This document shows positions 12,298 through 22,438 of a stretch of DNA of 64,000 nucleotides, in pieces (the stretch's first letter is position 1; every line of letters starts with the position of its first letter). The notes under the pieces were generated by a model that was not told the origin of the DNA, did not search any database, and worked only from the letters and a program-made list of their open reading frames with translations. The translations under genes and the position numbers were made by a program. Source of the DNA: Panax quinquefolius (taxonomy: Eukaryota; Streptophyta; Magnoliopsida; Apiales; Araliaceae); assembly GCA_020205615.1 (NCBI GenBank), contig CM035169.1, positions 16,375,258-16,439,257 on the forward strand, written 5' to 3'.

Positions 12298-15113
12298 ATT
12301 ACGCCCTAAAAACAGTATACATCACCCATTCTCGAGTAGCCAAATACATGGTATGTAAACAACTACAACTTCATTAATATAACATAAAAGCTGTGAGTTT
12401 AAATACAAATATTGTCATCTAGTATAATATCCACACTCAAATAAGTCCTCATTACAATTATTGATACACTATTTTACAAAATAAAGTGAGGACTACTAAA
12501 ACAACCTGTCTTGAACCACTACTCCACACCCGACTAGTTCCCGCTTATATTCTCGCCTCTCGAGAAAAAATGGAATAAAAAGAAAAGGTGAGCTCAACTA
12601 GCCCAAGAAAGAATATTATGACTAAGATAATGTACAACAAATTATCCTTAGTCTTCAACAGAAAAAACTCGATAGAATACAATAGACAACAAGTTTTAGA
12701 TCAACAATCGCAATGAAACAACAATTCATTATAAGAGTTAAGTAGAGAATGAAGTCTACTATAATCTATGAATTTAAAAGTCCATCATTGATATTTTATC
12801 CCTGTAACATCAATCAATATACATCATAAATCAAATAGTCTTCTTTGCACTACAGGCCAAAGATATTTATCTGTTGGTTATGTTCATCTCAACACCTGCT
12901 CATCTGCACACTACGCGCCAAAGATATTCATCACCGGGTCATGTTTATCTAAACACCTGCTTATCTTGAACTACGGCCAAAGATATTCATCGAAAATTAT
13001 TCATCTTTGCACTATGTGCCAAAGATATTCAAGAATATCATCATTTAGGACCGAGGATGATGAAAAATATTTTAAAGAAAAACGAATCCAAAGGAAACAA
13101 AAGAACAAATATTAATGATTCGTGACTTTTACACAATCCAAGTTCAAAATACTTCATAAATAATCGAGTGGAGTAAAATTCAAGAATGATCAAAACATGG
13201 AAACAATCAAAGCTAGTATCCATAATAGATATTTTGGACGAAAAAATGAAAATTTAATTTTTTTTGTGAATAAAGGTCGTATTCGTGAATAGTTTCAGAT
13301 ATACGTGAATAAAGGTCAGATACGTGAATAAGAACTTCGACACTAAAAGATAGAAATTTCACAAAAAAACATCATGTTTCGTGAATAAGATTTCGTGAAT
13401 AGTAATTCATGAATAGTAACTCGTGAATAAGAACTCATGAATAAGTAACCCGATACATGAAAAAGTTCCAAATTTGATAAAATTTCCAACCAATATTTTC
13501 AAGAAAATGATATTGAAGAAATAATATCATTTTTGAATAAAATAACATCCCTTACTCAAAAGGATAAGATTTCGACTAGATATAGTCTTTGAAAGAACTT
13601 GCACCATATAGCAATACTCAAAGTACTAAAATACTCACAAAAATACGCTCAATATATCGAGAGAGAAAGAGAGAGAAGATTTCAGTTTCTAGTGTGATTT
13701 TCAATTCTAACCTAAACACCCTATTTAAAGGAAATTACTTAGAACACCAAAGCAGAAAATTTAATATAATAATAATATATATATCAAAATTTCCTACGCA
13801 CACAAATCTAGTCCAAACTTCAGCCACACATGTGCCAAAAACAATAAAAACGTTTTTCTTAATAAAAATAATTAAAACTTCCAAAAATCAATTATTTCGG
13901 AACTTCGGAACTTCAATAATTCATAATAAATAGCCCTTTTATCGTAAAAATTCAAATCTCGCGATTTTTTATAGGAAATTCAATTTCTACAACTTTTCGT
14001 AAGAAAGTTTTTCAAAATTCCAAATGTAAATTGACCGAAATCCACATACGGACGATTTTACTGGCTATAATCAAATTTCAGTCAAGAAATGGGGTCCACC
14101 GACGCACAAAACATGTGTTAATCATTTAATGCAACAAAAATATTCTTCCTCCTCATATACTCATATATCCCACATTCATTATAAAAATATCATCATTATT
14201 CTATTATAATAATATAATAAAATATTATTTTATCGTAAAAGATAAAATATCAATTTTAACAACTGTCACTTTAAAAATTTTCTCCATCTATATCCACATA
14301 AAATCAATATTTTCTCATCATATAAATTAATAATTAATTATTCACAAATAATATTACGTAATCACAAAGATCGATAACTAGGTGCTAGCTCTGAGAAAGA
14401 GGGGCTTTTCAATAAAGATCTCTCCTTCATGCTGGGGCGCTAATTAGTGACCAAACCTCTCCTTGTACGTAACTTTCTAGACATCGCCAATAATGTTTTC
14501 TAATAATATTATTCGGATAATATGAATTATTGCTTCGATAATGGAAAATACCACAGTAGTGACAATTATTGAAACAACAAGAATATAAAATATTAACGCA
14601 AAGAATTATTGAATCAATAAAATAAAATATCGAGCAAAATAAGAAATTATCGTAACAATTATCGAGTAAAGTGCCTTCACGTAAGAATCAATAATTGGTG
14701 CAATACGCGTGCTATCGCGGCAACAACGCAGACATCGTGTTTTAACCACCGGGTATTCCAACAATTGTTGTTAACTCAGAATAACTACGCAAGCTATTTA
14801 TAAACAACTTATACTTGTCGTTTTCTTTCATCCAATCGCTTTCCGTTATGGGCCCATACAAGGTTACTGTCGATATTATTTCTTCCGCATTTAATATTCT
14901 ACGCAACGAAGAATATTCCACGACCAAACGTAATATTCTCCATCCAACAACAATGAGTATTTTATAACCACTTGTTTATTTAAAAATATTTCACATATGA
15001 AAAATAATTAAAGATTTTACCCATAACTAACCACATTAATCAAATCAACCATTACTATTTCAAAATAATAATTAGAGAAATTAAATTTTATTTATAAAAG
15101 TTAGGGCCTTACA
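12298..15113 (-). repeat. Gypsy LTR B, apparently solo
   Basis: A block of about 2.8 kb begins with a degenerate terminus (tattacgccctaaaa) and ends agggccttaca, matching the LTRs of the chromovirus family here. No primer site or polypurine tract with internal sequence adjoins either end, so it looks like a solo LTR. It carries the family arrays: atctttg...caaagat units at about 12,845-13,030 and cgtgaatag units at about 13,270-13,450. I could not find a clear 5-bp target duplication. It preserves the uninterrupted site gatattttatccctgtaac that is split by an insertion in the right-hand nest. Confidence 0.75.
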
Positions 15114-15980
15114 TGCATAAAACTGTCGCTATTACGACTCATGCCGAAGTCATTTTGTCACCGTGATGTGGCATATGTGTCAATGATCATCGATCAATAG
15201 CGAATCAAATCGGCCGCTAGTTTCAAAGTAGCTATCAATCATAGCGATTGTTAGTTAGCGTTACGCATCGCACTTGCGAGTATATTTGTCAGCCGAGCTT
15301 ATTATTATTTTTTTAATATTTTTCCTGTTTTATTGATTTCCCAAAATAACTCGCTTTTATTCGCTTTTATCCCAACACACAAAGAAAGATATATAAGCAT
15401 CCATCCATGATAACTATCATATATGATAAACATTCATCAATGTTAACTACTATATGATAAACATACATTGTAAACCAACACAATACAATCGTAAACATCC
15501 ATATAATATAATCATAAACCAATACAATTGTCCAAAGAATCCATCTATAAGAGTACAAAACTTTAAAAATCTAAAAAACAAGTCTAACAATGCTTTAAAA
15601 ATCTAATATATATGACTGGTGTAGCTCTTCATGGATCATCCAAATTAGTATCCTGTAATTAACAAAAGAATAAAACATATATGTTACATGTGTTGATACT
15701 GCTATATGATTTGGGAATTAAAAGCTAAACAATAGACAATGTAGTGAAACATATAAGTAAGACAAAGATAAAGAATAATATCGATATATATACCGGTCGC
15801 CATCCCGATCTTTGTGATCTGCCGCCGCCATCCACCGCCTCCGCCAACTCATTTTGACTAAGAGAACTAACGACCAAATTCAAGTGCGGTCGCTAATGTT
15901 GGTCGCTAAAAATCCTATCTGCGACCAAATAATGCGGTCGCTGATAAGTTTGGTCGCTGTTAGAGCATTTTCTTGTAGTG
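15114..15980. mobile_element. CACTA (En/Spm-like) transposon end, truncated
   Basis: The sequence ends ttttcttgtagtg (15,968-15,980), the complement of CACTACAAGAAAA, the hallmark terminus of plant CACTA elements. Directly inside are repeated subterminal motifs (gcggtcgct, ggtcgctaa, gcgaccaaa) at about 15,885-15,960 and at 15,120-15,290. No opposite terminus or transposase is visible, so the left part was lost or separated by the LTR insertions. The 52 bp between the two LTRs (12,246-12,297) contain gtgaccgaacggc and may be another piece. Confidence 0.65.
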
Positions 15981-16176
15981 GTGTGGATTTACTATTTCTA
16001 ACATATTGGTTTGAATAAATTAATATATGTGTACTTTCTTAAATTATACTCCATACTCATGATTAATAATATTTAGCAGTCATGTTTTTAAGATTAATTA
16101 TAAAGACAAAAAATTTAACTAAAAGTAAATTTATATATGATATTTTGATTCAAAGATATAATTCAAAGGGTAATAG

Positions 16177-16212
16177 TGGGAGTGGGGGTGGGGTGGGGTG
16201 GGGGGGGGTGGT
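16177..16212 (+). repeat. G-rich run upstream of the + strand gene
   Basis: A 36-base stretch with six or more runs of three to nine Gs separated by single T or A bases. It fits the rule for an intramolecular G-quadruplex on the coding strand. It lies about 230 bp upstream of the start codon of the gene at 16,446, so it is in the promoter or early transcribed region. Any regulatory effect is inference. Confidence 0.6.
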
Positions 16213-16445
16213 TTTTAAAAGTTGATAACAAAATATATGTTCGAATTACAGAGTCTAAAATAGTTCTAGAAAAAATAAACTCTTTACAAATTACTTTAAA
16301 ATTAGAAACTACTACTCATTTCAAAACAGCGGATTATATTTTCCTAAACCTCTGGATTGGGCCAAAAACGTCTCTCGTCCTCCGAGTTCTTCACCTTGGG
16401 TGAGTTGGGTTGGGCAATCTACACAGTACCCTTGGAATTGACATA

Positions 16446-16719
16446 ATGATGAACTCAGTCGCCGGTATGGGTGGTGACCGCAGCAGCACCAGCAGCAGTG
16501 GAGAAGAAGACGGAGACGCCGATTGGAGAGCCGCCATCGATTCCGTCGCCAGCACTACTATTAACAACGGCATAGTCTCTACTTCCAACGGTGGTTCTAC
16601 AGCAAATTCCATTACCAATCGAATCCGAGAGGATAAACCAGTGGACAACAACAAAACTAAAGAAATAAAACACTGCCAATTGAAGGTCACTCCTCCTCCT
16701 CCTCGCTAACTACTTTTAC

Positions 16720-16769
<50 letters not shown>

Positions 16770-19187
16770 CTTTTGTGAATCCAGAATTCTTCATTTCATA
16801 CTGCATTGCTGTCTAATATAGAGTACTAATTATCTACAATTATTAGCTTTTTTCCATGGAAATTTAAGCTTATTTACCAAATTTTGTATTCTGCAATGGT
16901 GTTCCTTCAATTTGTTATGTACAAATTGCAATGCGTTTTGGGTGATTATTATTCTGTGTGAAACATAGATTGGTTAAGTAGTTTATTTATTCCGCCACAA
17001 AAGAATGCACTGTGTTTGGATTGGAGGAATGGAATGGAGAAGTGAATGGAATGATTCATTCCATTCCTAGCTGGAACGAGTCATTTTTAGTAGGAATGAT
17101 GTCACAAATTAGTACATCTTATTTTAGTCCTGCTATTTAGTTGTTAGTCTCTTTTGTTTGAATAAGTCAATATATGAACATTATTTGATTTTGTGATTTA
17201 TTGTATTATATTTTTATTTTTTATTGATTTTTTTTTTTCAAATTTGACCCCACTAAATCAAGGGCTTGATCCAACCTTGGTTCATTCCATTCTAATGGAA
17301 CAACCAAACACAATTTTTTGCATTATATGGGAATGAGTCATTTCATTTCCACCTTGATTCCTGCAATTCAAACGCAACATATTAGTTTAAAGGAATCATC
17401 TTACCTTTGTATTTACAAATTTGCAATTATGGTAGCCGAAGCTGGTTGAATACATGGAACAATATCAGTATGTAGAATACAGTTATTTAAATCATGGTAC
17501 TGGGAAATGTTGCAACTTAACATAAGTACCTTTCTGTGTTGTAGGTGATAGTAACTACCAGGAGCATTTAGGTTATATATGAGGCCAATCATTGTTTGCA
17601 AATAATGTCAATAGCTAATGTTTCTTTATAGGCCAGCCCTCTCATTATTCACAATCCTGGAGAAAAGATATTTTAGAGCAAAATATGAATTTATCAGAGA
17701 GAGACAGTTATGCTTGTGACATTATTCATTCTCTTTGGAACTAGTTTGATGCTTAATACAGGAAAAAGCGAAGAAGTCTGCATTAATATTAGTTATTCAT
17801 ACTTAATACATCGGCCTTAAACTTCAAAGGAACAGACTAAGCTCAAAATGGAATGAGGTAAGAAACCATGGTGAATCTGATGTCACTAAGTGAAGTTTGC
17901 ACCAGCTAAACTCATAATTGTTTAAGTTTCTACTGGTGTTTCACTTTTTTTGGTATTTCCTTAATTTGTTTGTTAACTGTTGCCCATAATGGACTATTGA
18001 CAGGCTCAAAAGCTTCTTGATGACATATTAGAGAAGAGCATTGAAATAGTTAGTGATCCTATTCATGATTCTAATAGCAATTCCGCAATGGATGAAGGTG
18101 GAATTCGATTGTTTAAGGATGCACCCATTGGGATAGTGTTTGATCATGTAGGTAAGTATATCTTTTCAAACATTACAGTTTTTTTTAGTGACGGACAGAA
18201 TAATTTTGGTGCTTACACTTTAATAAATGATACTGAATCTTCTGAAAATCCAACTACTCCAATTTTCATACAATTTATGTAATGGCTTTTCAACAGTAAG
18301 CGGATAGACCTCCTGGGAAGAAAAAAGAGTAAGCAGATGGGTCATGGGTTCAAGCTTGTCAGTTATTTAATAATTTTCTGTCAACTTTGTTGTAAGGTGT
18401 TATACTTGTGATTAGAATTTTTGTTTTCATTCATTTTGTGTTCGAAGAAGGTTTTAAGTCAAGTTGTGGCTCCAATCAGTTGGATAAATAGTTGGCTAAC
18501 TTGTACTAAGAATTGCTTTTATTACCAAGTTTTGTCACCATATACAAATTATATCCTATTTAGTGAACTAACTTTGTGAGCTTTAACAAGCTCACCTGAG
18601 AACCACTACATCTAAACACCCAAACACGCTACCAGGTCCACCGAATGGTATGTGTGCCCATTCTTTGAAACTTTCTCCAGAACACATGATTGAAGAATAA
18701 TTTGTCCAATCCCATTGTTGTCACATTCTTTGGTTTGTATCTAACGAGTAAATGATATATACATTTTCAGATGAACTTCAAGGACCAAGAAAAAGACCAA
18801 GAATTGTTCCAGTGGAAAGAATTTGATGAAAAATCAAAGAAGGTTTGCCTCTTCATCTCTACATCATTGTTTCTTTTCTTTCATTCATTTTACGTTCTAT
18901 TATGCATCTACGGTTTAATCTCACTTTTTGTTCGACATATTTGCGACAATGATGACTCACAGTTTAGACGCCAACTTGAATCTGTCACGGTGGACGGGAT
19001 GGATATAATAACTGCAGCACAAGATGCTTCCCAGAAATCATTAGCTAAATTGGAAGCTAGAGATGCAGCAGCAAAAACAGCTGCCAAAAAAGAGGAAAAA
19101 AGAATCTCCGAGTTGAAAAAGACTAGGGGAGAGAGATGGCTGCCCTCTATTGCCAGAGATATGAAGATAAAGTCTCAGGGTCGTTAG
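16446..19187 (+). CDS. Conserved plant protein of unknown function, with frameshift
   Basis: Four exons: 16446-16685, 18004-18151, 18771-18842 and 18963-19187, all with GT/AG introns. Exon 1 is acidic and Ser-rich (SSSGEEDGDADWRAAIDS); exon 2 gives A-Q-K-L-L-D-D-I-L-E and F-K-D-A-P-I-G-I-V-F-D-H-V; exon 3 gives D-E-L-Q-G-P-R-K-R-P-R-I-V-P then D-E-K-S-K-K; exon 4 is a charged, Ala/Lys-rich helix (AARDAAAKTAAKKEEKR in type) ending R-G-E-R-W-L-P-S-I-A. I recall this layout from uncharacterised plant proteins but cannot name a function. Within exon 3 the frame changes after V-P: one extra base lies among 18,812-18,815, so as written translation stops after about 147 residues; otherwise the product is about 227 aa. 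ATG at 16,446 is followed by a second ATG. No membrane segment is visible. The basic 'GPRKRPR' stretch could be nuclear-targeting (inference). Confidence 0.7.
16725..16767. repeat. (TA)n microsatellite, intron 1
   Basis: About 21 TA units directly downstream of exon 1 of the + strand gene. It is likely to be polymorphic in length. Confidence 0.95.
17009..17380. mobile_element. MITE-like inverted repeat in intron 1
   Basis: The left end tgtgtttggattggaggaat (from 17,011) is matched in inverted form by the right end (rc of 17,354-17,380 reads gcgtttgaattgcaggaatc). A further inner pair (ggaatggaatg / ccattccatt) makes the whole 370 bp foldable. No coding capacity. The size and the gtgtttgg-type ends suggest a hAT-like MITE. 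I could not define a target duplication. Confidence 0.6.
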
Positions 19188-19624
19188 TACTTATATTGCA
19201 ACAATATAATGGACCTCTGCGCCTTACTTAGATCGGTAGGTGGCTCACATAATCCCCAACCAAGTTATCTTTGTTAGATTTTATTTAATACCTAGTTTGC
19301 TATTGTTTATGCTCCAGGGATTAACTTGATCTTCAATTGTAACCGTTTAATGTTCCTCCATTGTTACTTTTTCTCCATGGAAATTTTGGCAACAAGTTCC
19401 AACAAATTGGATGGTGCTTTTCTAACCTTCCCTTCACCTTTTCCGCCTTATAATTAACAAGATGTTCCAAGTCTATTAACTTGAAATTTTTCTTAGGTTC
19501 TCGTGTGGCAATAGTCCCTCACAATCTTTGCATTGTATCCTATATAGATTGGGGAAAAGAATTGATGCACTGTCTAAACTGTTTGAAAGGTTGTGTCATC
19601 AGTAATCCTTGCATGCTTCCTTAA

Positions 19625-19946
19625 CACTCAGTTTGCGAGTTTTTCTGCCTTGGATTCGTGAGGATTTTTAACTTTAAAGAAATGATAGGAAAGTTACTTT
19701 CTTTAGTTTTATTTGTGAGTTTAGTAAGAAAATCAGGACATGAATGTCTAAAATAAATTTTAGTAAACTCATTTTCCTTTCCTCGGCTTTCCTACCATTT
19801 TGGTCCGGAAAATATCTTTGGAAAATTGAGCCCAATTTTCCTTGGCTTTCTTGACTTAAAAAAAGCTTACAAACATGGGATTACTATGGAAAACCTTGGC
19901 TTTTTTTTCATCTTTTTCTTAGTTTTAAAAACTCACAAACAGGGTG
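19625..19946. mobile_element. MITE-like element
   Basis: Left end cactcagtttgcgagttttt (19,625-19,644) and right end aaaaactcacaaacagggtg (19,927-19,946) are imperfect inverted repeats of 20 bp. The interior is AT-rich and non-coding (about 320 bp). It sits about 440 bp downstream of the stop codon of the + strand gene. Confidence 0.6.
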
Positions 19947-21370
19947 CAAGTGTCACTGATGATGGAGCGTGATTAGCTTGCATAGTCAAAGTCCAGAAAG
20001 TGGAGCTGCTGCGAAAACAAATTTCATTTACCTCCTCTTCTGACTTGTCCATATTTCTATTGTGTCGCACGGTTTTTCAGTGCTCAATTTTTTCCTTTGA
20101 AAACATATTGGGAAATTAGTTTCTCCTAAATACTGCAAAAGGAAGCTCAATGCCAAAAATCAACAGAAATGGAAAGGATGGTGTTGCCGCTGGAGTAGAG
20201 AAATTTAAAGAAGCGGGCTTAAAAGATTGATTAGTCATTTAGGGAGGGTGAATTTAATTTTATTAAAAAAAATAGGTTTGAATATGTTAGTTCTGGTATG
20301 CCGTATCATCATCATCATCTACAGCCCATCAATGAATTCATCTAGAGCTGAGCAAGAAATCAAATTGAAACCGAAATCGCATCAAAAATCGCAAAAACTG
20401 CACCAATAATTCCAGCGTATATGACAATTTTAGAGTTTTAGGTGGGTTGAAAACCAAATTTACAATTTCGGTTTGGTTACTAGCCAAAATCGCACGCATA
20501 AAACCGAAACCGTACCATGTGTGTGTATGTATGTATGTATGCAGTGACAGATGAAACTACATTGTGATACAATATAACCTCTTACCTGATTAACGAAATT
20601 GAGCTACATTGTGATACCAAATATTTAAAGTAAACATTTTTTATCTATTACATTACACCATCCCTCTTTTAGTTTTTGTTATGGTTTGTATGATAAGTGG
20701 ATGACATTTTTTTGGCAATTGTATAAAATATAAGTATTGGTAGAATAACCTATAATGTTTCTGACTCTTTGTATAAATGAGGAGAGAAGTGTTATATAGG
20801 AGCTTATTATGTACACAATATATTGTCCCCTTTGGAAAGAAAAAATAAAAATTTGGATTGACCTTTTGGGATACTCAGATGCATGATCTTAATGTCTCTG
20901 AATGTATGACTGTAATGAAGTCAAACATGTTAAAAATTATTGATCGCACAATTAAAGGTTCCAAATGATTGTTCATTTGATTAGGGTGGAAAAAAATTCT
21001 ATTAAAGGCTTGACCTTATTGGAAAAATGACATATTCAAGTCATTACTAGTTGGATTGGAAGGGAGGTCTGCAAGTAGTGGATGACCATAGAGTTGGTTT
21101 AAGAAATAATTAAATTAGAAGTTCGTACCAAAGAAATAACCGGCTCAAGAGATAAATATTTTTCAAATATGGTCATAAAATTAGAGTAGTGATGTTAAAT
21201 TGTATAAAATTTTGTTGTTTCAATTGGTTTTTAAATGAAACGCATCACACGAAAAAAATCGACAAAGATTTCATACCGCACCGCAATTTATCAAACCGCA
21301 TCTAAACTGTTTTAAGTGTAGTTCGAGCTTTAAACTACACCATGCTAAACCATAGATTTATCATTCTATT

Positions 21371-21398
21371 AGCTAGCTAGCTAGCTAGCTAGCTAGCT
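21371..21398. repeat. (AGCT)7 microsatellite
   Basis: Seven perfect AGCT units; a self-complementary tetranucleotide run. Confidence 0.95.
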
Positions 21399-21743
21399 CC
21401 ATTCCAAAACTAATCAAATCAAAAGATGAAGTATATATGTAGAGGCGTATAGTTTGCTTACTAATTAGTAAAATATGTTCATTTATTACTATTATTTAAA
21501 AAGAAAAAGAGCCTGGACAATAGTACACAGTGTCCAACATTCTACATTGTTGGTTGGTGAGTGGAAGTTGGTGCAAGACTGTTGACTGTTGAGTACCATA
21601 TTTATGGTATTAGGAGTAGTATTAACTTCCAAAATTGCAATAATCTCCTCTTAGTCTTACTCGCCAAAGTTTCAGCTCTTGAATTGAAACCGGAAAGAGG
21701 AAACCTAAACTGTTTCGATATCACTGGTTGACTGAGTGAGGTG

Positions 21744-21908
21744 ATGGCCGTGGTGTTGTCAATGGTGGTGAACTGTATAACTACGCTCTGGGGCCTGCAG
21801 GAACGGCGTTTCGCCCTTGTCTTTGAGGTTGTCAGCTCCGTTGCCGGTTCCTTTACCATGGCCCTGGCCCTGGCCCTGTCTGTCTGCTTCTTGATAGCCT
21901 ATCGGTGA
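21744..21908 (+). CDS. Possible 54-aa membrane protein
   Basis: An ATG frame of 54 codons ends TGA at 21,906-21,908; an in-frame stop at 21,729 fixes the start. It is distinctly more GC-rich than the neighbourhood. Predicted hydrophobic segments lie at about residues 2-17 (V-V-L-S-M-V-V) and 24-52 (F-A-L-V-F-E-V-V ... A-L-A-L-A-L-S-V-C-F-L-I-A-Y), separated by Q-E-R-R. It includes three GCCCTG hexamers. I do not recognise a family. It could be an exon of a larger gene, a small integral membrane protein, or chance; no intron borders or further exons are obvious. Confidence 0.3.
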   Translation: MAVVLSMVVNCITTLWGLQERRFALVFEVVSSVAGSFTMALALALSVCFLIAYR

Positions 21909-22438
21909 CCTAATGAACTGGGTGTACCTTTCCTCTGAATTTCTGTCTGTCTTCTTTTTGTTATTATTGTTTTATTCACATGTAATATTGCAATTTATCA
22001 GCAACTCTAATAAGTGAATAATATTTCTGTGTCTCTGTATTTGTAAATTGTAAATTCCATTGATATTTCTACAAGCAAAAATACAGGACAGCCGAGTGGC
22101 TGTGGAGATCAATTTCTACAGACAGCATCTATGTACTTGAAATGAGCATCTAAACAAGAAGCAGGTCCTAACAATTCATCCAATTTTCATTTCCACAATA
22201 AAAATGCCTATTCACGGATGATAAACATCATTCAATTTTTTGAATTTTATTTCTGTATGTTTTTCTGCCATGATTACAACAATTGCTTGCCCACATTTCA
22301 TGCTACTATCAAAATAACTCTTAGAAGATGCAACAATAGATGATCGCATGATTAATTATTCAACCAATAATTTTTATCTGGCAGAATGTCATCGCAAGTA
22401 CTTGTGAACGAGAGGAGACTCCTGGCATTGCAGGGGAA

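Larger units (their letters stand above)
19188..21743. other. Intergenic region with small repeats
   Basis: No convincing gene. It holds a MITE-like element at 19,625-19,946, a short tgtatgtatgta run near 20,525, stretches near 20,350-20,500 and 21,235-21,310 rich in aaaccgaa/accgcaccgcaa strings that look like decayed transposon ends, and an (AGCT)n run at 21,371-21,398. A small reading frame at 20,227-20,409 has no recognisable features. Confidence 0.6.

Noticed and set aside
16391..16690. Minus-strand frames of 99 and 74 codons over exon 1
   Set aside because: Shadows of the + strand exon 1, whose splice sites and downstream exons support the + strand reading.
18771..19187. Reading exon 3 to exon 4 as one unspliced 138-aa protein from ATG 18,771
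   Set aside because: The first codons give the wrong frame compared with D-E-L-Q-G-P-R-K-R-P-R, and the middle is an intron whose removal joins S-K-K to F-R-R-Q-L naturally.
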